Position numbers and translations under genes: made by a program. The notes under the pieces are model-generated. The model was not told where the DNA came from. It saw only the letters and a program-made list of their open reading frames with translations, and ran no database searches. A stretch of 64,000 nt of DNA from Zanthoxylum bungeanum. Taxonomy: Eukaryota; Streptophyta; Magnoliopsida; Sapindales; Rutaceae. Shown here one piece after another: positions 35,282 to 48,234 of this stretch; the stretch's first letter is position 1, and each line of letters starts with the position of its first letter. The stretch covers positions 62,001-126,000 of the forward strand of contig SKCR01036766.1 of assembly GCA_019454045.1 (NCBI GenBank). Reading direction: 5' to 3'.

Positions 35282-37425
35282 TGACCGGTGTAAACACACA
35301 CGTATAACGCAAGCGTACGTATCTTTCAAGTAGTATAAAAAGTATCGATCCCACGAGAACTTAATACCTAATCTATTAATTTTATGAGGTCAAATGATTA
35401 CTAGTATCTAACAGGTTGATTGATTGATTTGAGATGGTGATGATTCTAAATTTAAAAATAAGTAAATAAAATTGCACAAAAGTATATTTAAGAAAATTCA
35501 ATATTAAAAACTATCTAGGGTTGTGAATCTTTCTAATATCTTTTAAAAGATGAAGTGGTTATTTCATGTTTGTGTAATAAATCGGTTTACTAACCTCGAA
35601 CACTAAATTATGCAAAAGCCTATGTCGATGGTCAGACGCAAATACCCAGTTTAACCCAATTGAACCATATGTCTATGTCAACCAAATTATCTGGATTCAC
35701 TAAGTTTAAGTTCCAATTATGGCTACCCCCGCCCGACAGGTATATGTCTATCATGTAAATAAATCTATTAAATGGTTATCTATCTTCAAGGAAGATCGTG
35801 GGCTATTAAGTCTAAGGCTGAAACCTAAAATTCTTTTGTCAAGTTTATTTTAGATTTACCACATCAATCTTATTGGTGATCAGACAACAAGAAGCATTAA
35901 GCTTAAGTCTTAATAAGTAAACCTTTAAATTACTCAAACTATAAAATAACCCCTTATAAACCGGTGATATTAGAATTCATCACAACCCCAGATAACTAAC
36001 TTAGTTACGACACATAACTAGGGCTAGTAAAAACTTAAATAAAATAAAAGACATAAAGTAAATGCTGAAAAGTAAATTGCTGAAAAGTAAATTGCTGAAA
36101 AGTAAATGACGGAAAGTAAATGCTGAAATTAAATACTGAAAATTAAATGCTGAAAAGTAAATGCTGAAAGTAAATTACTGAAAAGTAAATGCTGAAAGTA
36201 AATTGCTGAAAAGTAAATTGCAGAAAAGTAAATGCTGAAAGTAAATTGCTGAAGAGTAAATAAAGTAAAAGTACAATAAAAGAAAATGTTGAGGTAAAAG
36301 GATCAACTTTTATTACTTCTATTTTAGATATCTCCCTTAATATAATATATTAACTTTGCATGATAATTACCAACCAGCCATATAGGCGGTATCCAGATTA
36401 AGTCAAATTAATAATTAATTACCAACCGACCAATCAGGCGGTATCCAATTTAGTCAGGTTAAAACCAATTTAAATAATTACCAACCGACCAATATGGCGG
36501 TATCCTATTTAAGTCAGGTTTTAACTAGTTTATATATTTTAATTAAGGGAGATTAATCTAAATATTAGTAATAAAAGTTTTACCTTTTACCCCAGCAAAG
36601 GGGAGTTACCTCCTCATTACTGAAAAGTATAAACTGAAAATTAAAGAAAGAAAAGTATTGTGCATAAAAGTAAATTACGGAAAGTAAAAACTGAAAAGTA
36701 AAGAAAAGAAACTGTGAAAGCGGAAATTAATTACTGAAAGATGTAAATAAACAAACAAGATACAATCTTCTTAGTATTCTTAAGGAATTACTTAGAAGAA
36801 AGTATGAATTTACAAATGAAATAGCTTGATATTTATAGGCAAAATTTTGCCTCCATCAAATCATCCACCAAATCCATTATTAATTGCTCCACTAATTGCT
36901 CCACTAATTGATTATCATGTTTGGTGGTGATTTGATAATTTTTATTATTTATTTATTAATTTTTTTTTTGCTTTGAAAATGATTGAAAATGACTTTAATA
37001 ATTACACACAACACACTTCTGGATGGTTCATCAATTTCGGGCATGAAATCTTCAGAATTCGAAATTATTTTGTCTTTCAGAGTTGTAGATATTTGAGTCT
37101 TCTTTAATCTGGAACTTTAATCAGCTCAATCTGATATCAAAGAAAAAAGTTATGCCCAAAATACGACAGATGCGTAAAACTGGAATTTCCAAAACTGCAC
37201 TTCGTTAAAAAGCCCTTTCAAATTTCCAATCTCCAAAATTAATATGTCAAGTCTAATTTTTGCTCTTATTTAACCCACATTCGTCCTAAATGATTTCATT
37301 GTGTCCCAATATTATTTTATCTGCAAAATAAACTAAAACACATCAAAATGTTCATCAAACCCGAGAAACTAAACAAAATATTAAGTAAAAGGGGCGGTAA
37401 ATATTGATATATTTTCCGCTCATCA
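35282..37425 (-). repeat. Athila-like 5' LTR
   Basis: It is 2,144 bases long and pairs with 26335-28569. It contains the tandem GCTGAAAAGTAAAT array at 36055-36270 and the GGCGGTATCC units at 36367-36515. Target duplication CTATG follows. Confidence 0.94.
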
Positions 37426-37430
37426 CTATG

Positions 37431-38426
37431 CCACTTTTGACCACTGTCACACGTTACCTCACAAAACCAACCTGTAACTTATCACCTCTCATGTGATAGC
37501 GTGTGCTAGGAGATAAGCCGGTGACCTGCTCTTGTCACGTCGGACCTCTTTGGAATGTGCAATACAGGGTTTACGCCACCTTGACTTGATCATAAAGCTA
37601 CTAACCCGACCCATCTAACTAGGTCGGGCAACTGAAATAACCGACACCCTGTCATGTTGAGCTACCAAGTCGGTTCTGAGGACTCGCTTCACTCCTCTGA
37701 ATAAATTTCCACCTCGGTTCGGGTATCAGGTGCAAACCAATTCCGATCTCTTCACTGGGCTCAACACCTCTGTCTCACGGGCCTAGGCCCCCGAGCCTGG
37801 GAAGTGGAAATCTCCTTCATACCCATACTCGAGATTCTGATTTCTTGCAGGTTGAAAATCACCATCAACAATATCTAAGATATTTTATAAGAACATTTAG
37901 AGTATATATAACCTAGAACTATTAAGAGAATCATAAAGAAATCTAGAACCTTTAGGAAAATCTAAAACTTTCCAGTGTTGCTAAATTATTCTAGGTGCTT
38001 CTAGAACTTTATTGGCTCTTCTTCACAATTCTCTTTTAACATTTTGAAATCTTCTCGGTCCTATTAGATTAGCCTCCTATGCAAAATATTTGGTATTATC
38101 ACGGGTGCTTGATATGCGGCTCAAAGTATAAGCAACTGAAGAGGACCCGAATAGAAAGCGTTATATAAGTGAGAATTTAATATTCAATTAAATTAAAACA
38201 TCAAATTCATATTAGTGATTTTCCACATTTAATGGATAACTCAAAATTCATAATAGTATGTACATTCTTCTAACAAAGTGTAAGGCCCCATTTAATAGAT
38301 AACTCGAAAGTCCCTTAAAGTTTAAATTTTCTTAACCGAGCAAATCGTTTAAAATCTCTTAACAATCCATCAATAAATACCATTACTAGAGCATTTCGCA
38401 CGCCGTCATATAGCAGCTTTCAAGGC
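37431..38426. other. Non-coding DNA between elements
   Basis: No gene is supported. The first 450 bases are GC-richer, with repeat-like text that may continue the repeat interrupted at 26330. The rest is AT-rich. Confidence 0.4.
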
Positions 38427-40335
38427 TAGGGACGGTAAAAATATACATATTTATTGAATATCTAATTATTCATTCAATTATATTTGAATAATATCCATAT
38501 AATATTTATTGGATATAGAGATTATGGATGATAATTATTCAGTTGGATATGAATAATTGACATTAATGTTCAAATACAATGTATTTAAGATGGATAAATC
38601 CATATACATACATACTTTTAAATATTTGATATGCATATTGTAGGCATTGCATTTTTACATGTGAAACCCGATGATGAGTCTCAGTTGGAGGCACTACCTC
38701 TTTAGTTAGGGATATTGCGGGAAACGGTCGTCGGAAGGGAATCGGTATTTCGTTAGATTCTTATTCACTTGTTTAGCGTCAAGCTCACTTGTTGGACCTC
38801 CGTTTAGAGCATTTTTGGCCAAAAAAAACCCAGAACCATTTAACCTTGGCCCAAATCCACTCACCAAACCAACACAACACCTAGCTTACCAAGACAAAGC
38901 CCACGCCCACACCCACCTAGGCCCACACGCCCATGGCCTCTAAAATACACCCAAATTAAATTAAATATTAATCAAATTAAATATGTAATTAAATAAAATA
39001 ATAATTAAATCATTTATCAAATTAAATAAAACATAAAATATAATTATACCAAATTAAAATATATTAACTTCCTAACTAAACAAAATCATATACTAAATTA
39101 AAGAAATTGCATGCCTAATTAAAATCAATCAACAAATATCATGCCTAATTAAATCACTCATAACCAATTTAAAGATATTGACTTCCTAACCTAAGCCAAA
39201 TTTGTCCCCCCCTCAATCTTGTATTTACCTTACTTGAAACCAAATCAAATCCCCCTTAAATGCCAAATCCCTTTCCTTGTCAAGCAAGAAGTAGCCCTAC
39301 CCCCTTTGCCTATAAAAAACCAACCTCTCTCAACCTTATGGGTCTCCTCTCTCTCACGGCAAAAAGCCAACAAAAACAGAAAAATAAAAAAAAAAATCCT
39401 AATTCACGTCCCTTAGCTCTCTCGCAACCACAAAGCCACCCACTATCCTCCACTAGCAAAGATCAGCCACGCCCAAAAATTGTCCACAAACCTTGCACTC
39501 AACTAGCCACATACCCCACGCATCATCTGCCAACTCATATACTTCAACAGCCCCATAAGCTAGCCACACAGCCACGCACAAAGCACAAACACTGCCACTA
39601 ACCAACCTGCCTCCTTCCATTCATGTAAACAAACCACTGCCTCACACAAGAAACTGCCCCTCACACGTCCTCAAACCCCCTCTAAATCAACGTCAATAAG
39701 CCCCCCTGACTACCCTTCACGCATGTAATATAAACTGCCATTCACTCACGAAAATAAACCCATTCGCACTCAACAAACGCTGCCACGCGTCCCTTACTAA
39801 ACTGCCACACACCTGCAGCCCCTTTACTGATTCATTAGCCCTCAAACACCCCTCAAACAGTCCCCCTAGACTACCCAACCAACTGTCGAATAAACTCTCC
39901 AAAACAGTGAGTAATAACCCCTGAAAACAGTGAGTAAAACCACTAAAAATAGTCCCAAATATAGCCAACAAACCGAGACAAAAACACAGCCTAAAACAGT
40001 CCCCGAAACACCCAAAACAGTCCACTAAAATGCCAAAGCAGTGACCTGAAACAGTGAACAGAAATACAGAGAGAACGGCAGCAAAACGGAGGTAAAACAG
40101 TAGTTTGAGCAGCGAAACAGTGAGCTAAGACGCTTCTAAACCAGTTGAACGGAGAAGTTGAAGCTTTACCCTTCCGATCTCCGTGGAACGCGCGATGTCC
40201 GAAAGTCGGCAAAAAAGGTTTTACCTGAGGGATTTTCACTTCGTTTTCGGTTTTATTCGTATTATTTATTGAGTATTGCTTGCATGATTGTATGTTGAAT
40301 CGCATGTTGTGGCCCTTGAGTAGATAAAATGCATG

Positions 40336-40926
40336 TGTTGGTTATTATCTAGGTCCCAAGATCAAACAAGCAATGAAAACATTGTGTGAACACACCAACG
40401 GAGGTAGCGGAATACTCACATCGATCGGTTGAGTCGATTTGGAGACGAATCAAGGCCAAATAGAACTGCCAAGGACGCCAACTGCTGCAGTTCACTGCCT
40501 CATTTTCAGAATTTTGAGATGAAAAACGGAGCTCCAAGCCTCGTCTAACGGATCCCGGCTCATGGTGAACCTCCCTACCACCTTCGCAAAACTCGTAGTG
40601 TGCTAGCACTTGGTTTTTGCACAAAAAACCCAACTCTTGCTTCTATTGCTCACGCCATTTTGGCTTCAAAACCAGTCCAAATTTTCTGTTTGGGGTGAGG
40701 AGAAGAGAGAAAAAGAGAGAGAAGAAAGTGTGTAATGTTTTTAATGAAAAGCTTTTCCAAAAAGCTTTATATATTTTCCAAGAAAAAAATAATAAAACCA
40801 ATTACTTAATTGATTAAATAAAACCAAAAGTAAATGATTTTCCCTCCAAACACTATTACACCAACTACATCAACTATTCACATGTCACTTTAATAAAGTG
40901 ATGTGATGCAAGTCATCCATCAATCC

Positions 40927-40958
<32 letters not shown>

Positions 40959-42443
40959 CTCAAAGTGACTTTTGATTTGACGCTTGATGATGTGACGATT
41001 GATTTGACGCTTGATGCGACTTGCGATGCCGCACTCGAATTCGAAATACGAATGCGCTCGCAATCACACTCGGGCTCGGGTTCGCTAATTCCAAATTAAC
41101 GATTTTTCCGTCGCGTCGTAATTAAATGATTACGCCTAGCGAATTCACTATTCACGTCGCTAACGAATTAATTCTAAATTAATTCGTTCGCCCGAATTAA
41201 AATCTAATTTTAATTCCGCGTCGAAATCTAATTTCGTTTAATATATCGAATATATTAATTTACCGATTAATTCCAAATTAATCGTTATCTCTCTCTAGAC
41301 GATATTTTATCCTAGATAAAATATCTCCGTAATTAATCCTAGATTAATTTTCTCTCTCTTCTATATAATCCCAGATTATTCAAGAGTGCGAGTTGTGCGT
41401 CATCGGTGGATTATCGGGAAGCGACCCATGAGATCCCCGGATAAGTTGGCAGTAAATACGGTCGTCGGAGTATCCGAATCACGTACGTACCAAGTACTAC
41501 GTTCTACCGATTTACGAGACAAGGTCGACTCCTAGCAAAGCACCAAGTCTACCCAATTCTCCGGACATATCCATTTAAGAATATTAAGATCTGTATCAAG
41601 CGTAGAGTATACGATTGTATTGTGTGTATCGGCCCAGTATCGGATAGTCACGTGCTAGGGCTGGGGCTGGATAAGTGTCTACCCCGTCCGAAGCACATAT
41701 CGGATGTCTGGTAACATAGTCTCTATAATCGGATATTCATGACCTGGTCACAATATCCCGATTGGTTGCGCAACACTCAAGAGCACTAGTACCGTATCCT
41801 GCGTGACATCATCTCCACTATGACTGAAGTGATACTTCCGTCTTGACATCACACCCAATACACTACGACTCTCTGATAAACCCAGAAGTGGTGTACGCAG
41901 AACCGGTTAAAGCCCTGTACCACCAAGACCAAAGTCTATCGATTATCGTAAGTATTAGCGATGTGCAAGTCTCAGGTTAAGACTATACACACCTACCTTG
42001 ATTTCGGCCTCCCATAGACACATAGTCATAATACCAATGGGATTCCGAAGGGTCTATCCAGAGCGAAGCTGTTTCCCGTACCATCGGTGAAACACGACCT
42101 CCTATCGCACTTGCATAAGTATCCAATACTTATATATATGAGAACTATGCCGTTGTGCCCTCACAACGCACACAAGTGCAATACTAGCCTATTCCGCATT
42201 ATCGATGTCCAGTCTCGATAATACTCCGGCTAGGGATATTTAATGATTAATCCTTCGGGGACTGATACTGTCTCATATCATTCTCAATCCAGGAACTAAT
42301 CATAGGGACCTCTCTTCATTTATATATCTATGGTGATCTAATCACAAATGATGAGAGTGCAATTTCCTTGTCACATAGTTAATTTGCTACAACAACACAA
42401 TGATCTGTGCAAATAGTGACGCTATGGGTCATTTTGTCCAACA
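40336..42443 (-). repeat. copia-2 3' LTR
   Basis: It is 2,108 bases long, starting TGTTGGACAAAATG in element sense and ending AATAACCAACA. A TCAA microsatellite lies at about 40919-40962. Confidence 0.9.
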
Positions 42444-45400
42444 ATCTCCCACTTGGCACATAGCCAGTCACTCAAGTGTCCCACACCCGAACTATGTACG
42501 GTTCGCTCAAATTGCTGAGGAAAGTTTTCGTCAGCGGATTTGTTTGATTATCGTCTGACGCGATTTATACGATCATCACATCGCCACGATGTATGATCCG
42601 AACGAATCAGATGATATAGAAGTATATATCTGGATCGTCGATGAGACCTTTAATTCCTTAGCCTGTGCTGACGCCTAGCTCAGCTGCTAACAGAACTATA
42701 TCTAATCTAATTAGATTTATTTTCGATCCAAATGGCTTCTATTGCTGCCTCAGCTGCAGCAATAATCCGCATTTGTTGTTTATTCGGCAACAGTTATCTT
42801 GCTCGGAATATTTCCAGCTCACTGTCCCAGTATTCAAACTTTATAGTACCGTAGTATTTAATTGTTTGGAAACTTGCAGCAGTGATCCCAGTCACTTCAA
42901 GTTCTCCTTCTCCATAGTTTAAGACAACATCTTTAGTTCTCTCAGATACTAACAGATGTTCTTAATCTTCAATCCAGTGACTATCACTTGGATTGACCTG
43001 ATCGTGACTCCATATGCTCGAAGCGTATGAGACACCCTACAAGTACATTTTAAATGTACAATTTCCAAGAGAGTGTTAACAACTCCAAATCTATCCCAGT
43101 AGATCTTTATTCCTTGAATAAAGGTTGTTACTCCCCAGAATTCTACGGAGAATTTCTATTGAAAGAATATCTATGAAAGCCAAGCTTTCACCAATTGCTT
43201 TATGGGAATTTCACTGTCAGTGCCCTCCCACTAACCTCCTTATATACACAAGAATTATTTCGTTTTGAGTCAAATCATAAACCATTATGATTATTTCAAA
43301 ACGACAGTTCCAAGAACCTTATGCTTGCTTCAATCCAAACATGGATCGATAACCCGCAAACCTTGTTTGTCGGTTATACAAAATCGTCAGGATGTTGTAA
43401 ACATCCTCCAAAAGGTTTCCTTTTCAGGAAAGCGATTTTGATCTACAACTGACACATTTCATAAATGAAATACGCAGTTATCAACAAGCATCTTCAAAAT
43501 GGATTTACCATGGCAACAGGTAAAAGGTTGAACCGTTATTAACACAATGTTGATAACGATACCTTTCCGTCAAAAGCCCAGCTTTGTACGTTGGTATGTT
43601 GCCTTCCATGTATGTCTTCCTTGAAGACGTTTAATGTACCAATAGGCACAATGCCTTGTGGTACAACAACTAGTATCCAAAATAGTTGTTATACATGGAA
43701 TCCATTTCGGACTCATGGCACTTTGCCATAATAGGGAGTCGATACCTCGTATCACTTCCAAAAACGTAGTCGGTGGATATACCTTCATAAGATTGACATC
43801 TTTATGAGGTTAGATCAGAAACCCATACCCTAGGTTGTTTTCTGACTCTATCCGATCTACGAGTTCTTGTGTATTTGAAGATTAATGGTATAGATTCATC
43901 ATAGATGAACTATTTGTGTTCCATTAAGGACTTCGTGCCTTGAACAGTATTACTCCGATTTTCATCGAGTATCACTATCCTCCCACTGACCACTGCATAT
44001 CGGTATTCCTCTCAGGAAAAACCGCATGGTGAGCAACAATCACATTGTTCTCATGTGAGATTTACAAGTACTATACTTAAGGTTTCCCTTAGGATAACCT
44101 ATATTGGCACTTATCCAATTTGGGTCCTTAGTTTGGTATCATCCAAACGTTATGCCTGGCATACCCAAATTATCAGGAATGAGAAACCCCGTTTCTTTCC
44201 TGTTCATATCCTATATGATATCTGTCAAACAGATTTATATGGAACCTTATTCTAAATAAGTTTTGCACTGTTAATACATATCCTATTGAAGGAAACAGTA
44301 GCTCAGAGCGACTCGTGATAAACCTTATCATGTCCAACAAAATTCGGTTTTAGTTCGGACACACCGTCTAACTGACGTGTCTCGGGAGGAGTCCTCATAT
44401 GAAAGAATACCGTACTCTTTCATGTACGTATGAAACTTACTGCTTAAGTATTTTCCATTACGGTCTTACCGTGGCGGAATAATACTATAGCCGATCTGTT
44501 TATTTACTTCGTGTCGAAACTTTAAAGTTTCCGATTGTGTTCTTCAAAAGAAACACATAACCATAACGTGATGCCACATCCGTTAAGGTCACGAAATATT
44601 CATGTTCACATCTAGCCTAGCTAGATATGGGCCCACTAACTTCACCATGAATAGGGCTAACAGATCGGTGGCCCTTTTACTATTACCAAGTAAATAGTAT
44701 TTTAGGTACTTTACCTAATAAACTAGATTCGCAGACCTTATTTGAATAGTCAAATCAGTCCTAGTACCCACTCTTCAAAAGTGTGGATATACGAGTCTCG
44801 TTTAATTGTGTCCTAGACAACAATGCCACAAATAAGTCTCTATTGATCAAATCAATTTGAGCTATTTATTTGTCATTTTATATGTTTGAGATTTTATTAT
44901 ATTCAAAATATAAATTCTGTTATTCACATCTAATGTGTTTATCTCAGTATCATCTTTATATAATAAAACACACTTAGTGTTCTAGAATATAAAGGTTTAT
45001 CCGAACGGATTAAACACTGATATAGAGATAATGTCTCTAGTCAAACTAGTTACATTATAACAGTTCCTAATTTAAGTACATACCCAAAGGTAGTTCCTAA
45101 ACTTAGGTATCTACGGTCGAAACAGCGACTTTCGTCCCGTTTCCGATTCGCAGAGAAATCTCGGCTTGAAGTCAGTATCCAGCTCATAGCGGATTCTGAA
45201 CATCAATACATATATTTTATGTACCACACTAAGTATTTAAAATCCAATTTCAATACTAGTAGTGAACATAACTTTGACAAATATTTTAAAGTTAGAGCCT
45301 CGCCCTTTCTTTAATTCCTTCGTGTCTTCCATATCCAAATGGTAGTCACTTTGGGATATGTCAATTATCTTTTCAATATTTCACAAACCTTTGGCCAAGC

Positions 45401-48220
45401 CTTGGGTTTTAGAATATCGAAATGATGTGCACCTTGTGCAACATGCCCAATTGCAAACTTTGACTTTTCTCCTAGAATAGTCATAATTCTCCAAGAATTA
45501 TTAATTGCAATTTAATACTTTTTAAATCTAAAGATAGATTTATTGATAAGTATATTAATTAAGCACTAAAGTCATCATCACATAAATCTTCCAAAGATTT
45601 TATGCTCTACTATTTGCTTAATTATGGGGCTAGTATAACAAGTTATTTTATCCAATAAAGTAACCTATTATTAATTCCCAATGAAAATTAAATCATTTAA
45701 AACATTTAATCCAAGGATTATATATTTTAAATATTCAACTTTTCAATTCTTCTTTTGATTTCAATAGTCCAACTATTTAATCAATTTAATAAGGTACTAT
45801 TATTATAATGATACAAATAATCCAATTATTTAATCAACTATAATTTTAATTCAATTATATTGATTACTATAATCCAATTATAAAATCAACTATATATTGA
45901 ATGAGTTTGTATATAGTCCAACTATATATATATTTAAAACAACATAAAATATTAGTCCAACTAATACTTTTGATTAATATGACGAGTAAAATATAGATGA
46001 GCGCGTTTAGCGAGTATTCGAACGAATGTTGCAAATTCAATACTTGCCTCCCACTATTTTTCGTCGAGCCTCTAACCCTCTGTCGAGTACTCGGGAAACC
46101 GTGTTTCCTAGTGGGCTAGGATCCCGTTAAATATCACACAATCTTGACTTTGGCCAACAAATTGTATGATAATTAACTAGGTAGATCTCGAAGATCAATT
46201 GGATCTCATCCAACTCCTAGATCCAGTAGGTGGACATCCAAGTCCCAAACACATATATTATATATGCCTATATATCGAATATATACCCTAACCTTTTTCC
46301 TCTGAATCAACTAGGCCTTGGCTTTGGCACAACAAACCTAGTGATCCCAGTCAAGCGCGGACCCATTGACATGGAAGCTTCGTAATCAATGTCAATGGAC
46401 AAGAAGTGGTCTTGACTTTGGCCAACAAACCACAACTTGGACACGACACCGATATGGAACAAAGCCTCGTGATTAAAACACATCTTCGACGGACAAGGGC
46501 TTGACTTTGGCCAACAACCCCTGCCAATCTCGGATCTTGAGCAAGAATCACTCAATGGAAGGAAAATAAACGCTTGATATTTAACGAGGGTTTTTCGCGT
46601 GGCAAATTGGCTACCAATTTAATTATCTTTGTTAAGGTCTCATCATCATACACCCTTAAACATGCATTCTAAATATATAATAAAGCGAGTATGAAAATAA
46701 ATAATAATGATATGCGGATGGATACTTTACATTGATCCTAGATCAAATCTCTCCCTTTCTCACTCAAGCTAGCACTTGTATTACTTCTACCCGTTACACT
46801 ACACTTCTAAAGAAACCTCATTTACATAGAGGGGAATAGGTGAGAAGAGAATACAAAGAGAATAGAGGTGATAAGGCTGGACACGCAGGTCCAATTTAAT
46901 AAATCGAATTTATTACAACAATTTCTAAAATTGCCCCACCCACTAATATCCATCCGATATACATTATTCATACACAACCACGTATTCACACACATAAGCA
47001 TGCTATCAATCAATCTAATCAAATTAATTAATCTGATAATTAAGTGATCATCCAATGTTCAAACAACGATTTGATTTTGTTCGAGTCAAACTCGTTTTTG
47101 CGAATAAGTACTTAAAGTACGAATTCATGAATTAAATTAAACTACATCATTAAATCTAATTTAACATGTATTTAATACTAATTCACTATTCAATTCCAAA
47201 TTAAATATTACACTTTATTAATAAACCTTTTACGATTTAAATTCCAAATTTAATCGTAACGCGTCTCAAAGACCGATTAACGTCCAACGTCAATTCAATT
47301 AAAGTCCAATGGGCTTTTAATTGATTTCTTAAGGCGTGGACTTTTGGTCAACTCGGGTCAAACCGATAACCAAAGTCCAATCCGGGATTTACCCCATAAG
47401 CCCATAAATCAATCTTGGCCCATTAGGCCCAATTGAACTTTAAAGGTTCATTAGTCGCATTTGGGCTTAATGGAAGGTTTTGGGCCCAATTGGATCCAAT
47501 CCATTTGGCCTAAACCCAACTTGATAAACAAAGCCCAATAAGCCCAATAACAAATTTAAAGCCCAAATCCAATTTAAGGCCTAAATAATTAAATTCATGA
47601 ATCCAATTCCGCAATTTAATTACCTAAAGTGCATTATATGATTAATCAACTAAATCAACATTTCCAAAACACTAAATTAGTCCAATTAATCATACTCAAT
47701 CATTATCATATGTCCAACACACAAATTGAAAAATCAAACCCATTACATGCTTTAATGCTCTCGGCCAAGGAAGGATTTTTTGTCGATTTGAATTCAATCC
47801 AATTAACCCACAATCGACATTAAATCAACATCCCGAATGATTTCATACACATCCAATGTTCAAAAAATCAAAATCCAAGACATTAGGGCATAAGGGCATA
47901 GGCCAATCGGCCAACATATAGAATTAGGGGTTTTTGTTCAATTCAAAATCCAATCCAATTGATCTTAAATTAACATCATCCAACATGATTCCAACTCATC
48001 AAATGAATCAAAATAAAAAAATTCCAAGATTCCAAATCAACAATACATTCGGCCAACACCATCAAAATTGGGGAAAATTGTTCCAAATCATTTTCTTGAA
48101 ATTGATCAAATCAATCTTCAATACAACATATATAAGCATGCTCAAACATCCAATTTAATCAAATCATGCTCAAATACAAAATACCCAATTTTAAGCCCTA
48201 CATTTTCATGCTTGAACCTA
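42444..48220 (-). pseudogene. copia-2 internal region, decayed gag-pol
   Basis: From the 3' LTR outward it parallels copia-1: polypurine tract, RNase H and reverse-transcriptase-like text (42500-43600), integrase-like text, protease and gag remains (45200-46300), then the leader. No open frame longer than about 80 codons carries a recognisable motif; the YVDD region is deleted near 43210, and the knuckle near 45350. The GGCCCA-rich leader (47280-47580) is better kept than the coding part. Confidence 0.7.
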
Positions 48221-48233
48221 GCTCTTGATGCCA
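48221..48233 (-). other. copia-2 primer binding site
   Basis: On the minus strand it reads TGGCATCAAGAGC, the initiator-Met-type site with one substitution and one extra base, one base from the 5' LTR as in copia-1. Confidence 0.7.
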
Positions 48234-48234
48234 T

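Larger units (their letters stand above)
26335..37425 (-). mobile_element. Full-length Athila-like Ty3/gypsy retrotransposon
   Basis: LTRs at 26335-28569 and 35282-37425 start TGACCGG and end CATCA and are flanked by CTATG on both sides (26330-26334, 37426-37430). On the minus strand the order is 5' LTR, tRNA-Asp-type primer site, gag, protease, reverse transcriptase, RNase H, integrase, polypurine tract, 3' LTR, the Ty3/gypsy order. The protease core DLGASVNLMP and the polymerase motif FMDDFSVFG are typical of the Athila lineage. Gag and protease lie in one frame with three internal stops; pol is mostly one frame after two frameshifts, with four further stops. About 1.3 kb separates integrase from the 3' LTR and holds no envelope-like frame. 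Total length is 11.1 kb. Not autonomous in this form. Confidence 0.95.

Noticed and set aside
39219..39601. Two overlapping plus-strand frames of 65 and 113 codons
   Set aside because: They lie in C-rich LTR DNA without promoter or domain; products are low-complexity.
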